Assembly (NCBI GenBank): GCA_016793465.1
Contig: JAEUJW010000107.1
Location: 62,001-126,000, forward strand
Direction of reading: 5' to 3'
DNA length: 64,000 nt
Source of the DNA: Myxococcales bacterium
Lineage (GTDB): Bacteria; Myxococcota; Polyangia; Nannocystales; Nannocystaceae
This document shows, one piece after another, positions 16,211-25,348 of the stretch; within the stretch, counting starts at the first letter, position 1, and the number at the start of each line of letters is the position of its first letter. The position numbers and the translations under genes were made by a program. The notes under the pieces are model-generated. The model ran no database searches, was not told the DNA's origin, and saw only the letters and a list, made by a program, of their open reading frames with translations.

Positions 16211-17536
16211 TCACTTCACGAGCGCGACCGGCCGCCCCGGTCCGTTCGCCTCGACCGTCCGCGACACCCGCGGCTCGTCGACGCCGACCGGCCCGTGCTG
16301 CGCGCGCAGCTCGGGGTCCTTGTGCTCGCGGACCACGCGGAACAGCCCGTTGTCGAACCCGCCGCCGCCCGCCGCCTGGACCTGCTCGATGCGCTCGCGC
16401 AGCCCCTGGCGGTCCATCATCAGCGCGCGGTGGTGGCAAAACGGGTTGTTGCCCGGCCGCCCGAGCAGCGGCTCGGCGGCGGCCGTGCACCCGGCCATGC
16501 ACGTGTCCGCGTAGTAGCACTCGCGGCAGTAGCCCCACAGGTCGTCGACGGTCCGCTGGCGCACGTAGCCGAGCTGATACGACTCCTCCCAGATCTTCTT
16601 GATGCCGTGGACCCGCCAGCTCCCGCCGATGTTGTTCTCGCCGCCGAGGCTCGGGCAATTCTTGATCCCGCCGTTGCTCTCGATGCCCATCACCGACACG
16701 CCGGCCGTGCACCCGCGCCAGTGCTTCTTCTGGGCGCTCCGCAGCTTCTTCTCGAGCGGCCCGAAGTACCCGAGGTTGTTGCCCGGCCACAGCCGCACTT
16801 TCTTCTCGTGGCACCTGTCGATCAGCCCGTCGAGCATCTCGAACACTTCGATGAACATGTACGGCTGCAGGATGATCTCCGGGTGGTCCGCGGCGTTGCC
16901 GTGCGACACCGTAATTTGAATCTGCCACGAGTGGATGCCCGCGTCCGCCAGCAGGTCCAGCAGCGTCGGCAGCTCGCGGTACGTCAGCGCGTTGATCTGC
17001 GAGTTGCACGCGACCTTGCCGCCCGCCTCGCGCACGTTCTTCATGGCCTGGAACGCGCGCTGCCAGCTGCCCTGGACCCCGCGCAGGTGGTCGTGCGTCG
17101 CCTCGAGCCCGTCGATCGAGAACGTCACGCTGCCGATGCCCGCCTCGATCATCGCCTCGGCCCGCTCGCGCGTCAGGTTGAGCCCGCCGGTCGTCATCGT
17201 GCAGCTCATGCCCGCCTCTCGGATCGCCCGAATGATCAGAATGAAGTCGTTGCGCAGGTAGGCCTCGCCGCCGATCAGCACCACCTCGCCGCACCCGAGC
17301 TCCTTCAGCTCCTGCACCACCCGCAGCGCCTCCTCCGTCGTCAGCTCGTCCGGCCGGCGATGGCCCGCCCGCGGCCCGCAGTGCGCGCACTTCTGGTCGC
17401 ACGCCAGCGTCAGCTCCCACACCGCCCAGCGCGGCCCGGCCGCCTTCTCTCGCTTCTCCTGGCTCGTCCAGCGGCTAGCGGGCGTCGGTAAGCTGGTGAC
17501 CACGGGTAGACGACGACGTACTTCGGCCAGGGACAT
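16211..17536 (-). CDS. Radical SAM/SPASM domain protein
   Basis: A 441-residue radical S-adenosylmethionine enzyme. The cluster motif CxxxCxxC is at C46, C50 and C53 (CDQKCAHC). GGEAY at 88-92 is the AdoMet-binding segment. The C-terminal SPASM domain has the full seven-cysteine pattern: C275-x12-G-x4-C293, then C336-x2-C339-x5-C345-x3-C349, then C366, which normally holds two auxiliary 4Fe-4S clusters. SPASM enzymes most often modify ribosomal peptides or enzyme active sites. It starts with ATG 84 bases after the ATP-grasp stop and has its own TAAGGT -10 element 6 bases before the ATG. Its neighbours, an ATP-grasp ligase and a small repeat protein, suggest peptide modification, but the substrate is not shown. 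Confidence 0.85.
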   Translation of the reverse strand: MSLAEVRRRLPVVTSLPTPASRWTSQEKREKAAGPRWAVWELTLACDQKCAHCGPRAGHRRPDELTTEEALRVVQELKELGCGEVVLIGGEAYLRNDFILIIRAIREAGMSCTMTTGGLNLTRERAEAMIEAGIGSVTFSIDGLEATHDHLRGVQGSWQRAFQAMKNVREAGGKVACNSQINALTYRELPTLLDLLADAGIHSWQIQITVSHGNAADHPEIILQPYMFIEVFEMLDGLIDRCHEKKVRLWPGNNLGYFGPLEKKLRSAQKKHWRGCTAGVSVMGIESNGGIKNCPSLGGENNIGGSWRVHGIKKIWEESYQLGYVRQRTVDDLWGYCRECYYADTCMAGCTAAAEPLLGRPGNNPFCHHRALMMDRQGLRERIEQVQAAGGGGFDNGLFRVVREHKDPELRAQHGPVGVDEPRVSRTVEANGPGRPVALVK

Positions 17537-17542
17537 CCCGGC

Positions 17543-17548
17543 ACCTTA
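17543..17548 (-). promoter_or_regulatory. Putative -10 element TAAGGT, leaderless type
   Basis: On the minus strand TAAGGT ends 6 bases before the ATG at 17536, so the radical SAM gene may be transcribed separately from the ATP-grasp gene upstream. Confidence 0.45.
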
Positions 17549-17620
17549 GCACCGGCCCTCGCCGGCGCCCCGCGGCCCGCTCCGCCGCGTCCGCACGACA
17601 TCCACGCCCCGCCGCGACGC

Positions 17621-18853
17621 TCACGCCAGTGTCACACGCGTGCGCGTGACCAGCGTGCGCAGCGCGTCGACCGTCTCCTGCGTCGTGCGGGCGCGGACGA
17701 TCGCGTAGCCCTCGCCCTCGTAGCCCGACGCCCGCGGCGTGCCCGGCCGCGGCAGGCGATGCTCCACCAGCCGGTCGCCCAGCGCCTCCGCCGCCTGCTC
17801 GAAGCCCTCGACCGAGCGCACCGCCCGACCCGGACCCTGCCCGCGGAAGAACGCCGCCCCGCACGACCACCGCCGCTCCGGCACGCTGAATCGCTCGTGG
17901 ACCAGCAGCTCCGCCCACTTCGCCCACATGTCGACCTCGTGGCACATGCCCATCATCGGCATCAGGTGCACCCCCGGCGGCCGCGCCCCGACCTCGCTGA
18001 CGATCGGCGAGCCGTCCGCGCGCAGGAACCACTCCATGTGCGACAGCCCGGTGCCCATGCCGAGCGCCTTCAAGGCCTCGACGTTGACCGGCCGGAACGC
18101 CTCCGCGTGCGGCTGCAGGCGCTCGCGCGGCAGCAGCACGCAGTACTGCATCCACGGGTGCTCGAGCACCGACAGCGGCCCCGGCAGGTAGTAGCTCGAC
18201 GAGTGCCACACCGGCTCCCCGCCGATCGTCACCGTCTCGAAGGTGTGCTCCTCGCCGCTGATGAACTGCTCGGCCTGCGCCGGGTTCGACGGCGAGACCA
18301 TCAACGTCGCCAGCGCCTGCTCCAGCTCCTCGTCGTCGGTCACCCGCATGGTCCCGCGCGAGCCCAGCCCGGCCGGCGGCTTGATGACGATCGGGTAGCC
18401 GAACGCCTCGATCATCTCGCGCGCCTCGTCGGGCCCGTGGATGAGCCGCTGGCCCGCGACCGGCAGCCCGGCCTTGCGCAGCACGTCCTTCATCACGTTC
18501 TTCTCGCGGAAGTTGCGGGCGACCGCCTCGCTCATGCCCGGCACCCCCGTGCGATCGCGGGCCACCGCCAGCGGCAATTGCATCTGCTCCAAGAACCCGA
18601 TCAGCCGGTCGACCCGCCCCCACTCCTTCTGGAAGGCGTGCGTCGCGGCCGCGAGCTGCTCGGCGTCGAGGCAGTCCCGCACCTGATAGTGACCCGCCAG
18701 CCGCTCGCGCTGCGGCTGCGGCACGCGATCCGACGCCTCGTGGGAGATCACCCCGACGCGCACGTCCGGCAGCCGGAGCAGCCCGTCCAGACACTGCAGG
18801 ATGTTGGCGCTGAAGTACGGGGCGACGTAGACGGCATGGACGGGCGCGGGCAT
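17621..18853 (-). CDS. ATP-grasp domain carboxylate-amine/thiol ligase-like protein
   Basis: A 410-residue ATP-grasp enzyme of the type that activates a carboxylate as an acyl phosphate and joins it to an amine or hydroxyl. The start MPAPVHAVYVAPYF at 18853 was chosen because it begins the N-terminal Rossmann-like strand; the frame stays open upstream into the promoter of the histidine kinase. Motifs are the nucleotide-binding IVIKPPAGLGSRG at about 167-179, EQFISGEEHTFE at 214-225 and the metal-binding MEWFLRADGSPIVSEVGARPP region around 288-310. It resembles D-Ala-D-Ala ligase/PurK-like ATP-grasps of natural product clusters more than the graspetide ligases, but a specific family cannot be named. 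It is divergent from the histidine kinase and upstream of the radical SAM gene on the same strand. Confidence 0.8.
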   Translation of the reverse strand: MPAPVHAVYVAPYFSANILQCLDGLLRLPDVRVGVISHEASDRVPQPQRERLAGHYQVRDCLDAEQLAAATHAFQKEWGRVDRLIGFLEQMQLPLAVARDRTGVPGMSEAVARNFREKNVMKDVLRKAGLPVAGQRLIHGPDEAREMIEAFGYPIVIKPPAGLGSRGTMRVTDDEELEQALATLMVSPSNPAQAEQFISGEEHTFETVTIGGEPVWHSSSYYLPGPLSVLEHPWMQYCVLLPRERLQPHAEAFRPVNVEALKALGMGTGLSHMEWFLRADGSPIVSEVGARPPGVHLMPMMGMCHEVDMWAKWAELLVHERFSVPERRWSCGAAFFRGQGPGRAVRSVEGFEQAAEALGDRLVEHRLPRPGTPRASGYEGEGYAIVRARTTQETVDALRTLVTRTRVTLA

Positions 18854-18957
18854 GGCAGCGCGGATGATGCCACAAACCGGCCCGCCCGCGGTCGGTTCCG
18901 CCCGGCCCGGCGGCCCCGCCATTGCCGTCGCCCGCACAGTGGTACAAGGAGGACTCG

Positions 18958-20637
18958 ATGTCGATCGACGCAAGCGTCAGGGTCCTGGCCAGGCTGATCG
19001 AACACGAGGCCTTCCGCGTCCAGGTCGCCGACGACCCCGAGGGCAGCCTCGCCGGCCTCGACCTCTCGGACGACGAGCGCCGCATGTTCGCCGCCGCCGC
19101 CCACGAGGACCTCGACACCCTCCTGCAGCCGCACCTCGGCCTCGGCGGGGAGATCGCCAGGCTCGCCGAGTACCTCTCGCGCCCCGAGCACGCCCCCCTC
19201 GTCCGCAAGGAGACCCGCGACGACCTCACCCGCGTCGCCATCGAGCGCCTCGAGCGCAGGGCCGCCAGCGACCGCGAGCGCGAGGTCCGCGACCGCACCG
19301 CCGCGCTCGAGCAGGCCAACCAGCGCCTGCGCGAGCTCGACGAGCTGAAGTCCAACTTCTTCGCCAACATCAACCACGAGCTGCGCACCCCGCTGACCCT
19401 GATCCTCGCGCCGGTCCGCCGCATGCTGCAGGCCGCCGCCGCCGGCAGCGAGCTCGCCCGCGACCTCGAGGTCGTGCAGCGCAACGCCAACATGCTGCTG
19501 AGGCTCGTCAACGACCTGCTCGACCTGTCCAAGCTCGACGCCGGCAAGCTCGAGCTCAGCTACGCCCGCGTCGAGCTCGGCGCCCTCGCCCGCCTGGTCG
19601 CCAGCCACTTCGAGCTGACCGCCGCCGACCGCAAGATCTCCCTGCGGGTCGACGCCCGCGGCACCACCCTCGCCGAGGTCGACCACGACAAGATCGTCCG
19701 CGTCCTCACCAACCTCGTCGGCAACGCCCTCAAGTTCACCCCCAACTCCGGCAGCATCTCCGTCGGCGTCCGCCGCGAGGGCGACCTCGCCGTCATCAGC
19801 GTCGGCGACTCCGGCCCCGGCATCCCCCCCGGCGAGCGCGCCCGCGTGTTCGAACGCTTCCACCAGCTCGACACCGGCATGAAGCGCAGCCACGGCGGCA
19901 CCGGCCTCGGCCTCGCCATCGTCCGCGACTTCGTCCACCTCCACCGCGGCGACGTCGCCGTCGGCCAGGCCCGCGAGGGCGGCGCCCTGTTCACCGTCAC
20001 CCTCCCCCTCCGCGCCCCCGACCACTCCCCCGTCGCCGACGCGCCCCGCGTCGAGTTCGACCTGCCCGCCGAGACAGCCGCCCACCGCGAGCAGGCCGAG
20101 CCGTTCTACCCGTTCGAGTTCGGCCGCCCGCTCGTGCTCGTCGTCGAGGACAACCCCGACATGCGGGCCTACACCGCCGGCACCCTGGCCGCCGCCTACA
20201 ACGTCGTGACCGCCGACAACGGCGAGGCCGGCCTGCGCTGCGCCGTCGCCGAGCGCCCCGACCTCATCGTCACCGACCTCATGATGCCGGTCGTCAGCGG
20301 CGACGAGCTGCTCGCCCAGCTGCGCGCGCGCCCCGAGTTCGACAACACCCCGGTGCTCGTGCTGACCGCCAAGGCCGACGAGCGCATGCGCGTCCACCTG
20401 CTGCGCAGCGGCGCCGCCGACTATTTAATTAAACCGTTCGCGCCGGAGGAGCTGCTCGCGCGCGTGGAGAACCAGATCGCCGCCCGCATCGCCCGCGAGC
20501 TGCTGCAGCGCGAGCTCGGCAGCGAGTCGCGCAGCCTGGTCGAGCTGGCCCGCGAGGCCCGCGGCCTGCGCAACACCTCGCCCAGCGACTCCTCGCGGAT
20601 CTCGCTGGCCGACCTCCAGCGCAATCGTCAGCAGTGA
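18958..20637 (+). CDS. Hybrid sensor histidine kinase/response regulator
   Basis: A 559-residue cytoplasmic two-component protein. Residues 1-105 are an unassigned helical input region, followed by a coiled coil (about 105-130) and a HisKA domain with the phospho-accepting His140 in NINHELRTPL. The ATPase domain follows with NLVGNALKFTPNSG (N box), GDSGPGIP (G1) and GGTGLGLAIV (G2). The C-terminal receiver domain has the acidic pair in VVEDNPDM, phospho-Asp440 (VTDLMMP), and Lys492 in YLIKPF. No membrane segment is visible, so it senses an internal signal or a partner. The start is the ATG at 18958 because a strong AAGGAGG site lies 8 bases before it. It converges on the ABC transporter genes. 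The TTAATTAA at 20425-20432 is a typical AT island of this genome. Confidence 0.9.
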   Translation: MSIDASVRVLARLIEHEAFRVQVADDPEGSLAGLDLSDDERRMFAAAAHEDLDTLLQPHLGLGGEIARLAEYLSRPEHAPLVRKETRDDLTRVAIERLERRAASDREREVRDRTAALEQANQRLRELDELKSNFFANINHELRTPLTLILAPVRRMLQAAAAGSELARDLEVVQRNANMLLRLVNDLLDLSKLDAGKLELSYARVELGALARLVASHFELTAADRKISLRVDARGTTLAEVDHDKIVRVLTNLVGNALKFTPNSGSISVGVRREGDLAVISVGDSGPGIPPGERARVFERFHQLDTGMKRSHGGTGLGLAIVRDFVHLHRGDVAVGQAREGGALFTVTLPLRAPDHSPVADAPRVEFDLPAETAAHREQAEPFYPFEFGRPLVLVVEDNPDMRAYTAGTLAAAYNVVTADNGEAGLRCAVAERPDLIVTDLMMPVVSGDELLAQLRARPEFDNTPVLVLTAKADERMRVHLLRSGAADYLIKPFAPEELLARVENQIAARIARELLQRELGSESRSLVELAREARGLRNTSPSDSSRISLADLQRNRQQ

Positions 20638-20652
20638 CCGCCGCGCAACTGC

Positions 20653-21540
20653 TCAGCCGTGCACGCCGGTGAGCCCGCGCCGGCGATGCACCGCCCGCTC
20701 GAGCGCCCCGAACACCAGCCCGTCGACGGCGACGCCGATCACCAGCACGACGATCATCCAGGCCAGCAGCCCCTCGGCGTCGCTGAGCTCGCGCGAGAAC
20801 TGCAGCCGCACGCCGATCGACGGCGCGTGCCCGATGATCACCAGCAGCTCGCCCGCCATCAGGCTGCGCCAGGCGAACGCCCAGCCCTGCTTCAGCCCAT
20901 TGATAAAGCCCGGCAGCGCCGCCGGCAGGATGATGTGGCGGTAGAGCCCGAGCCCGCGCGCGCCCATGACCCGGCCCGCGCGCACCAGCAGCGGCGGCAC
21001 CTGGTCGAACGAGCTCATCAGCCCGGTCGCGATCGACGGCGCCGCCCCGAGCACCACGACCGCGAGGATCGCCGACTCGCTCAGCTGAAACAGCAAGATC
21101 GCCAGCGGGAACCACGCCACCGACGGCATGGTCTGGAGCCCCGTCAGCAGCGACCCCACCGCAGAGCGCAGCAGCCGCGAACGCGCCAGCGTCAGCCCGA
21201 TCGCCACGCCCGCGACCAGCGCGATCGCGTAGCCGATCAGCGCCCGCTTCATCGTGATCGCCGCGGCGATCACCACGTCGCCCGTCAGCAGATCGTTGAA
21301 TAGGCGCCCGAACACCGCGCCCGGCCCCGGCAGCACGTACTCCGGCCGCCACCCGCTCCACACCACCACCTGCCAGATCGCCAGCGCCAGCCCGATCGCC
21401 GCCAGCTTCGGCCACGCCGCCTGCCACAGCGCCGACCCGCCGCCGCTCGCGGGCGCCTCGCTCGTCGGCTCCGCCGCGACGGACGCCTGCGGCGCCTCGG
21501 CCTCCGTCCCCGGAGGCGGCGCGACGCGCAGGTGTGTCAT
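20653..21540 (-). CDS. ABC transporter permease, NitT/TauT (SsuC-like) family
   Basis: A 295-residue membrane permease with six predicted helices, forming the channel of an importer for small anions such as sulfonates, nitrate, taurine or pyrimidine precursors. The EAA-like loop that contacts the ATPase is ARGLGLYRHIILPAALPGFINGLKQ. It follows the ATPase gene, and the ATG at 21540 is preferred to an overlapping GTG at 21561 because GAGGAG lies 9 bases before the ATG. No substrate-binding protein gene adjoins it, so the substrate is not known. Confidence 0.85.
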   Translation of the reverse strand: MTHLRVAPPPGTEAEAPQASVAAEPTSEAPASGGGSALWQAAWPKLAAIGLALAIWQVVVWSGWRPEYVLPGPGAVFGRLFNDLLTGDVVIAAAITMKRALIGYAIALVAGVAIGLTLARSRLLRSAVGSLLTGLQTMPSVAWFPLAILLFQLSESAILAVVVLGAAPSIATGLMSSFDQVPPLLVRAGRVMGARGLGLYRHIILPAALPGFINGLKQGWAFAWRSLMAGELLVIIGHAPSIGVRLQFSRELSDAEGLLAWMIVVLVIGVAVDGLVFGALERAVHRRRGLTGVHG

Positions 21541-21553
21541 CGCCAGCGTCTCC

Positions 21554-22333
21554 TCAGCCACGCGCCGCCTCGTGCAGGCGATCGGTGATCTCCGCCGCCA
21601 GCCTGGCCACCGGCGTCGACTCGATCCGCCGCGGCCGCGGGATGTCCACCGTGTACTCCGCCAGCAGCCGCCCCGGACGGCTCGACAGCAGCACCACGCG
21701 GTCTCCCAGGCGCACCGCCTCGCGCACGTTGTGGGTCACGAACACGATCGTCTTGCCCGTCTTCTGCCACAGCCCCTCGAGCTCGCTGTGCAGGTGGTCC
21801 CGCATCATGGCGTCGAGCGCCGCGAACGGCTCGTCCATCAGCAGCAGCTCCGCCTGCTGGGCCAGCGACCGCGCCAGCGCGACCCGCTGCCGCATCCCGC
21901 CCGACAGCTCGTGCGGCCGCCGACGCGCGAACCCCTCGAGGTGGACCATCGCCAGCAGCTCCGCCACCCGCCGCTTGCGCTCGCCTCGCGCCACCCCCTG
22001 CATCTGCAACGGGAACGCCACGTTCTCCTCGACCGTCAGCCACGGGAACAGCGCCGAGTCCTGAAACATCAGCGCCGGCCGCCCGCCGCTCACGTGCACC
22101 CCGCCCGCCGTCGGCGTGTCGAGCCCCGCGACCAGGTTCAGCATGGTCGACTTGCCGCACCCCGAGGCCCCGACCACGCACACGAACTCGCCGGCTCCGA
22201 CCGTCAGCGACAGCGCGTCGAGGGCCACCACCGATCCGTCGGCGACGCCGTGCCGCTTGCTCACCCGGTCGAGTCGGAGGGCGATCGGCCGCGGCGCGGC
22301 GACCTGGGGGGCATGGCTAAGGGCAATGCTCAT
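21554..22333 (-). CDS. ABC transporter ATP-binding protein, NitT/TauT (SsuB-like) family
   Basis: A 259-residue ATPase that drives the adjacent permease. It has Walker A GASGCGKST at 55-63, the Q-loop ALMFQDSALFPWLTV near 87-101, the signature LSGGMRQR at 143-150, Walker B LLLMDEPF at 163-170 and the H-loop FVTHN. The MFQDSALFPWLTV wording is typical of SsuB/TauB/NrtD proteins. The gene ends 13 bases before the permease start chosen here. The 165-base gap upstream, to the XRE-cupin gene, is AT-rich near 22360-22390 on the minus strand and probably holds the promoter, though no clean -35/-10 pair could be fixed. Confidence 0.9.
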   Translation of the reverse strand: MSIALSHAPQVAAPRPIALRLDRVSKRHGVADGSVVALDALSLTVGAGEFVCVVGASGCGKSTMLNLVAGLDTPTAGGVHVSGGRPALMFQDSALFPWLTVEENVAFPLQMQGVARGERKRRVAELLAMVHLEGFARRRPHELSGGMRQRVALARSLAQQAELLLMDEPFAALDAMMRDHLHSELEGLWQKTGKTIVFVTHNVREAVRLGDRVVLLSSRPGRLLAEYTVDIPRPRRIESTPVARLAAEITDRLHEAARG

Positions 22334-22498
22334 GGTGAACCAGGCGTACGATAGAATGGAAACGCCGTCAATATAGAAGACGCGTTCAATTTGCGCCGGA
22401 ACGCCGCTTCAGGGCGTGTAGGCGGGTTCCCACCGGGTATCCAGTCCCCTGGAGCCACGCCCCCGGAGACCGCCCCCTCCACCAGACTGGACCGGTCG

Positions 22499-23200
22499 TC
22501 AGCGCGCGTACACGATGACGTTGTGCACCAGCGTCGGCGTGCGCCCCGGGTTCTCGTAGCTGTGGGCCAGGTCGGCCAGGAAGCAGGCCGCGTCGCCGGC
22601 CGCGAGGTCGTGGACCTCCTCGCCGACGCGCAGGCGCAGGGTGCCCATCAGCACCGTCAGGCTCTCGCTGGTGCCCGGCGCGTGCGGCTCGGACGCGTGG
22701 ACCGTGTGCGGGGCCAGGCGCAGCTCGTAGACCTCGACCCCGGTCAGCACGCCCGCGGGCGTCAGCGGGCGGCTCTCGAAGTGCCCGTCCGCCGACTTTA
22801 ATACTCGCTGGTCGGGCCGCCGCAGCACCGACACGCGCTCGGCCTGGTCCTCGCCGAGCAGGGCCGAGAACGGCACCTCGAGCCCCGCGGCGATCTTCCA
22901 CAGGATCGCGATCGTCGGGTTGGTCTTGGCCGTCTCGACCTGCGACAGGCTCGCGCGCGACACCCCCGAGCGCCGCGCCATGTCGTCGAGCGAGTAGCCC
23001 CGCGCCTTGCGCAGCGCGCGGATGTTGTCGGCCATGCGACGCGTCAGCTCGGCCGCGCCGATGTCCCCCGCGACCTCGAGCCCCGACACCTCGCCCTCGA
23101 GCCCCGCGTCACCCGCGGCCTCGATCTCGTCGACAGGCGTCGTCCCACTCGTCTCCGAGGACTTGCCCGGACGGTTGCTCCTCGGCATGCGAGCTGCCAT
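22499..23200 (-). CDS. XRE-family regulator with cupin domain
   Basis: A 233-residue transcription factor. Residues 1-50 are a disordered acidic leader. A lambda-repressor-like HTH occupies about 56-116 (NIRALRKARGYSLDDMARRSGVSRASLSQVE...), and a C-terminal cupin barrel (about 155-230) carries GTSESLTVLMGTLRLRVGEE and ENPGRTPTLVHNVIV, where a small molecule normally binds. Regulators of this architecture often control amino acid or amine catabolism or uptake of sulfur compounds, so the neighbouring ABC importer is a possible target. The start at 23200 has an AAAGG sequence about 5 bases upstream. The gene is divergent from the histidine phosphatase gene. Confidence 0.85.
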   Translation of the reverse strand: MAARMPRSNRPGKSSETSGTTPVDEIEAAGDAGLEGEVSGLEVAGDIGAAELTRRMADNIRALRKARGYSLDDMARRSGVSRASLSQVETAKTNPTIAILWKIAAGLEVPFSALLGEDQAERVSVLRRPDQRVLKSADGHFESRPLTPAGVLTGVEVYELRLAPHTVHASEPHAPGTSESLTVLMGTLRLRVGEEVHDLAAGDAACFLADLAHSYENPGRTPTLVHNVIVYAR

Positions 23201-23247
23201 AAGCCTTTAATAGTCGCAAAACCGCACCGGAGGAACCCGGTAGGACC

Positions 23248-23871
23248 ATGACCGAGCTCATTCTCCTCCGCCACGGCGAGACCGTCGGCCAGTCCTCGAT
23301 CCGCCTGTACGGCGCCACCGACATCCCCCTGAGCCCCGTCGGCGAGCAGCAGGCGACCCGCGCCGCCGCGGCCCTGCGGTCCCACGGCTTCACCCGGATC
23401 GTCACCTCCCCGCTGCAGCGGGCCCGGAGATCCGCCGAGATCGTGCTCGCCGCGCAGCCCCCGGGCGCGCAGCTCGAGGTGGTCGACGACCTCCGCGAGG
23501 TCGACTTCGGCGCCTGGGAGGGCCTCACGTGGGCCGAGATCGCCGCCCGCGACCCCGACAACCACCGCCGCTGGCAACGCGACCGCCCGCACTTCACCTT
23601 CCCCGGCGGCGAGGCCCGCCCCGACTTCACCCGCAGGATCCACGCGGCCGCCCGAGCGATCCCCCAGGGCCCCGGCCCCACCCTCGCCGTGCTGCACAAG
23701 GGCGTCATCAAGTCGGTGATCGCCGCCCTCACCGGCATGCCCCCCGAACAGGCCCTCGACCTCCCGGTCCCCCTCGCCAGCCTCCAGCGCCTCATTTTAA
23801 AAGACGACGTCTGGCGGCTCGACGCCGTCGGCCAGACGGGCCACCTCGGCGACCTCTACATCCCCGACTGA
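23248..23871 (+). CDS. Histidine phosphatase family protein
   Basis: A 207-residue phosphatase of the phosphoglycerate mutase/acid phosphatase superfamily. The catalytic RHGET is at 8-12, the second core Arg is in SPLQRARRSAEI, the acidic proton donor lies in the EVDFGAWEG block near 82-89, and the second catalytic His is in VLHKGVIK, a variant of the usual THGG. The close wording DFGAWEG is shared with CobC/GpmB-type enzymes; the substrate (phosphorylated sugar, cobalamin precursor or other) cannot be fixed. It starts 47 bases from the divergent XRE-cupin gene and ends directly against the next minus-strand gene with no gap. Confidence 0.85.
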   Translation: MTELILLRHGETVGQSSIRLYGATDIPLSPVGEQQATRAAAALRSHGFTRIVTSPLQRARRSAEIVLAAQPPGAQLEVVDDLREVDFGAWEGLTWAEIAARDPDNHRRWQRDRPHFTFPGGEARPDFTRRIHAAARAIPQGPGPTLAVLHKGVIKSVIAALTGMPPEQALDLPVPLASLQRLILKDDVWRLDAVGQTGHLGDLYIPD

Positions 23872-25200
23872 CTACTTGCCGCCGCACTCGACGAGGCAGC
23901 GCCGCGTGCTCGCGTCGCACTCGCCGAGGAAGCACGGGCTGTCCTCCTCGCCGAACTTCTGCGGCGTGCAGCGCTCGCCCTGCAGCTTCTGTCGCTGACA
24001 GGTGCGCGTCGCGACCTCGCAGTAGTGCCCGCCGAAGCAGCCCTCGTTGCGCAGCGGCACATCGGGTGGCTGCGGCTTCGTGACCCACGACGACACGCAC
24101 GGGTCGCCCGCGTGCCCGGTCGAGCGGCACACCCGCTTGTCGGCGTCGCAGCGCATCGCCTGCGGACACCCGCTGACGAACGCCCGCGGGTCGCACGCGT
24201 CGCCGGCGTCGAGCGCCCGCGTGCACGCGCCGCGCTTACGCACCCCGAACTTGTGCCCCGCCGGGTGACCGCCCCCGAGCTCCAGCCCCGCGCAATGCAG
24301 CCCGTCCGCGCACGCGTCGAGCCAGCCGCACGCCTCGCCCTCGGCGAGCGGCCGACGACACACCGGCCGGTCCTCGCCCCAATCACAGAACAGCCCCGGC
24401 GCGCACAGCTCGTCCTCCATCGAGTGCTCCGGCGCGCACGGCTCGCCCTCGCCTCGCCCCGGGCTGCACTTGCCCTGCTGCTCCGGCCTGTGGTGGTGCC
24501 GGCTCTCGCTCTCGGGCCGATACCCGTCGCACCACAGGCCGTCACGACACCACTGCCAGTGCCCGCCGCACGCCTCACCCGCGCCCGCCCGCGCGCGACA
24601 CGTGCCCTGCCAGCAGTACGCGTCATCCGTGCAGATCTGGCCGCTGCCACACGCCCCGCCGACCGGCGAACGCGCCACGCACACCCCCTCGCACGCCGTC
24701 TGGGCCGCGCAAAACCCGTCGATGCACTCCTCCCAGCGCGTGCACCTCTCGCCAGGCCTCACGGTCGGCGCCAGCTGTTCGACCCGCGAGCCGTGCCCGC
24801 AGCCCTCCGGCGCCTGCGTGCGGTCGTACACGCACGGCGCCTTCGCCAGAAATTCGAGGCACGCCTGCGCCGACCCGGGCACCGGCCTGAGCCGCATCTG
24901 CGCGACTAGCTCGGGGATCCGCAGGCTCCTCTCGAAGCCCCACACCAGCGTCAAACGACTGCCGTCCGGCCCCATTAAACAGTCCGCGAGCTGCGAGCGG
25001 CCGATCTGCCCGCACCGCACGGCCCGCTCGCAGATCACCTCATGCATCTCGAGGGCCTTCGCCGTCGACGCGATCGCCTCCGTCTTCTGCTCGACCGCCT
25101 CCACCGCGCTCGCCGTCACCTCGCGCGCCGGCTCCGTCGCGGGCCCGCCTCCCGCCACACACCCCGCCAGCAGCACGACTCCGAGCGCGCGCCCTCGCAT
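23872..25200 (-). CDS. Cys-rich lipoprotein with Dickkopf-like modules
   Basis: A 442-residue exported lipoprotein. The leader ends in the lipobox LLAGC (Cys14) when the ATG at 25200 is used; an upstream in-frame start at 25251 would add a charged tail in front, and the TAGATT element fits 25200. After a helical segment (about 20-60) the protein has around nine modules with 4 cysteines each, of the form GEPCAPEH...CAPGLFCDW...PVCRRPL, separated by GEACG/GDPC turns. This is the pattern of the Dickkopf N-terminal Cys-rich domain often seen in myxobacterial surface proteins. Function is unknown; disulfide-bonded cell-surface binding is likely. Confidence 0.8.
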   Translation of the reverse strand: MRGRALGVVLLAGCVAGGGPATEPAREVTASAVEAVEQKTEAIASTAKALEMHEVICERAVRCGQIGRSQLADCLMGPDGSRLTLVWGFERSLRIPELVAQMRLRPVPGSAQACLEFLAKAPCVYDRTQAPEGCGHGSRVEQLAPTVRPGERCTRWEECIDGFCAAQTACEGVCVARSPVGGACGSGQICTDDAYCWQGTCRARAGAGEACGGHWQWCRDGLWCDGYRPESESRHHHRPEQQGKCSPGRGEGEPCAPEHSMEDELCAPGLFCDWGEDRPVCRRPLAEGEACGWLDACADGLHCAGLELGGGHPAGHKFGVRKRGACTRALDAGDACDPRAFVSGCPQAMRCDADKRVCRSTGHAGDPCVSSWVTKPQPPDVPLRNEGCFGGHYCEVATRTCQRQKLQGERCTPQKFGEEDSPCFLGECDASTRRCLVECGGK

Positions 25201-25207
25201 CCTCGCC

Positions 25208-25213
25208 AATCTA
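25208..25213 (-). promoter_or_regulatory. Putative -10 element TAGATT, leaderless type
   Basis: On the minus strand TAGATT ends 7 bases before the ATG at 25200. Confidence 0.45.
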
Positions 25214-25348
25214 CACCCGCGCGCCTCTTCCCGTACATCTCGCCGCCCCACGCATCACAACGCCGTTCCCACGCCACACCGCGTCCGCCGCACAAAACGC
25301 CGTCCCCGCCACAAGGCACACCGCTCGCGCTCACGACCTCGCGCTTCT

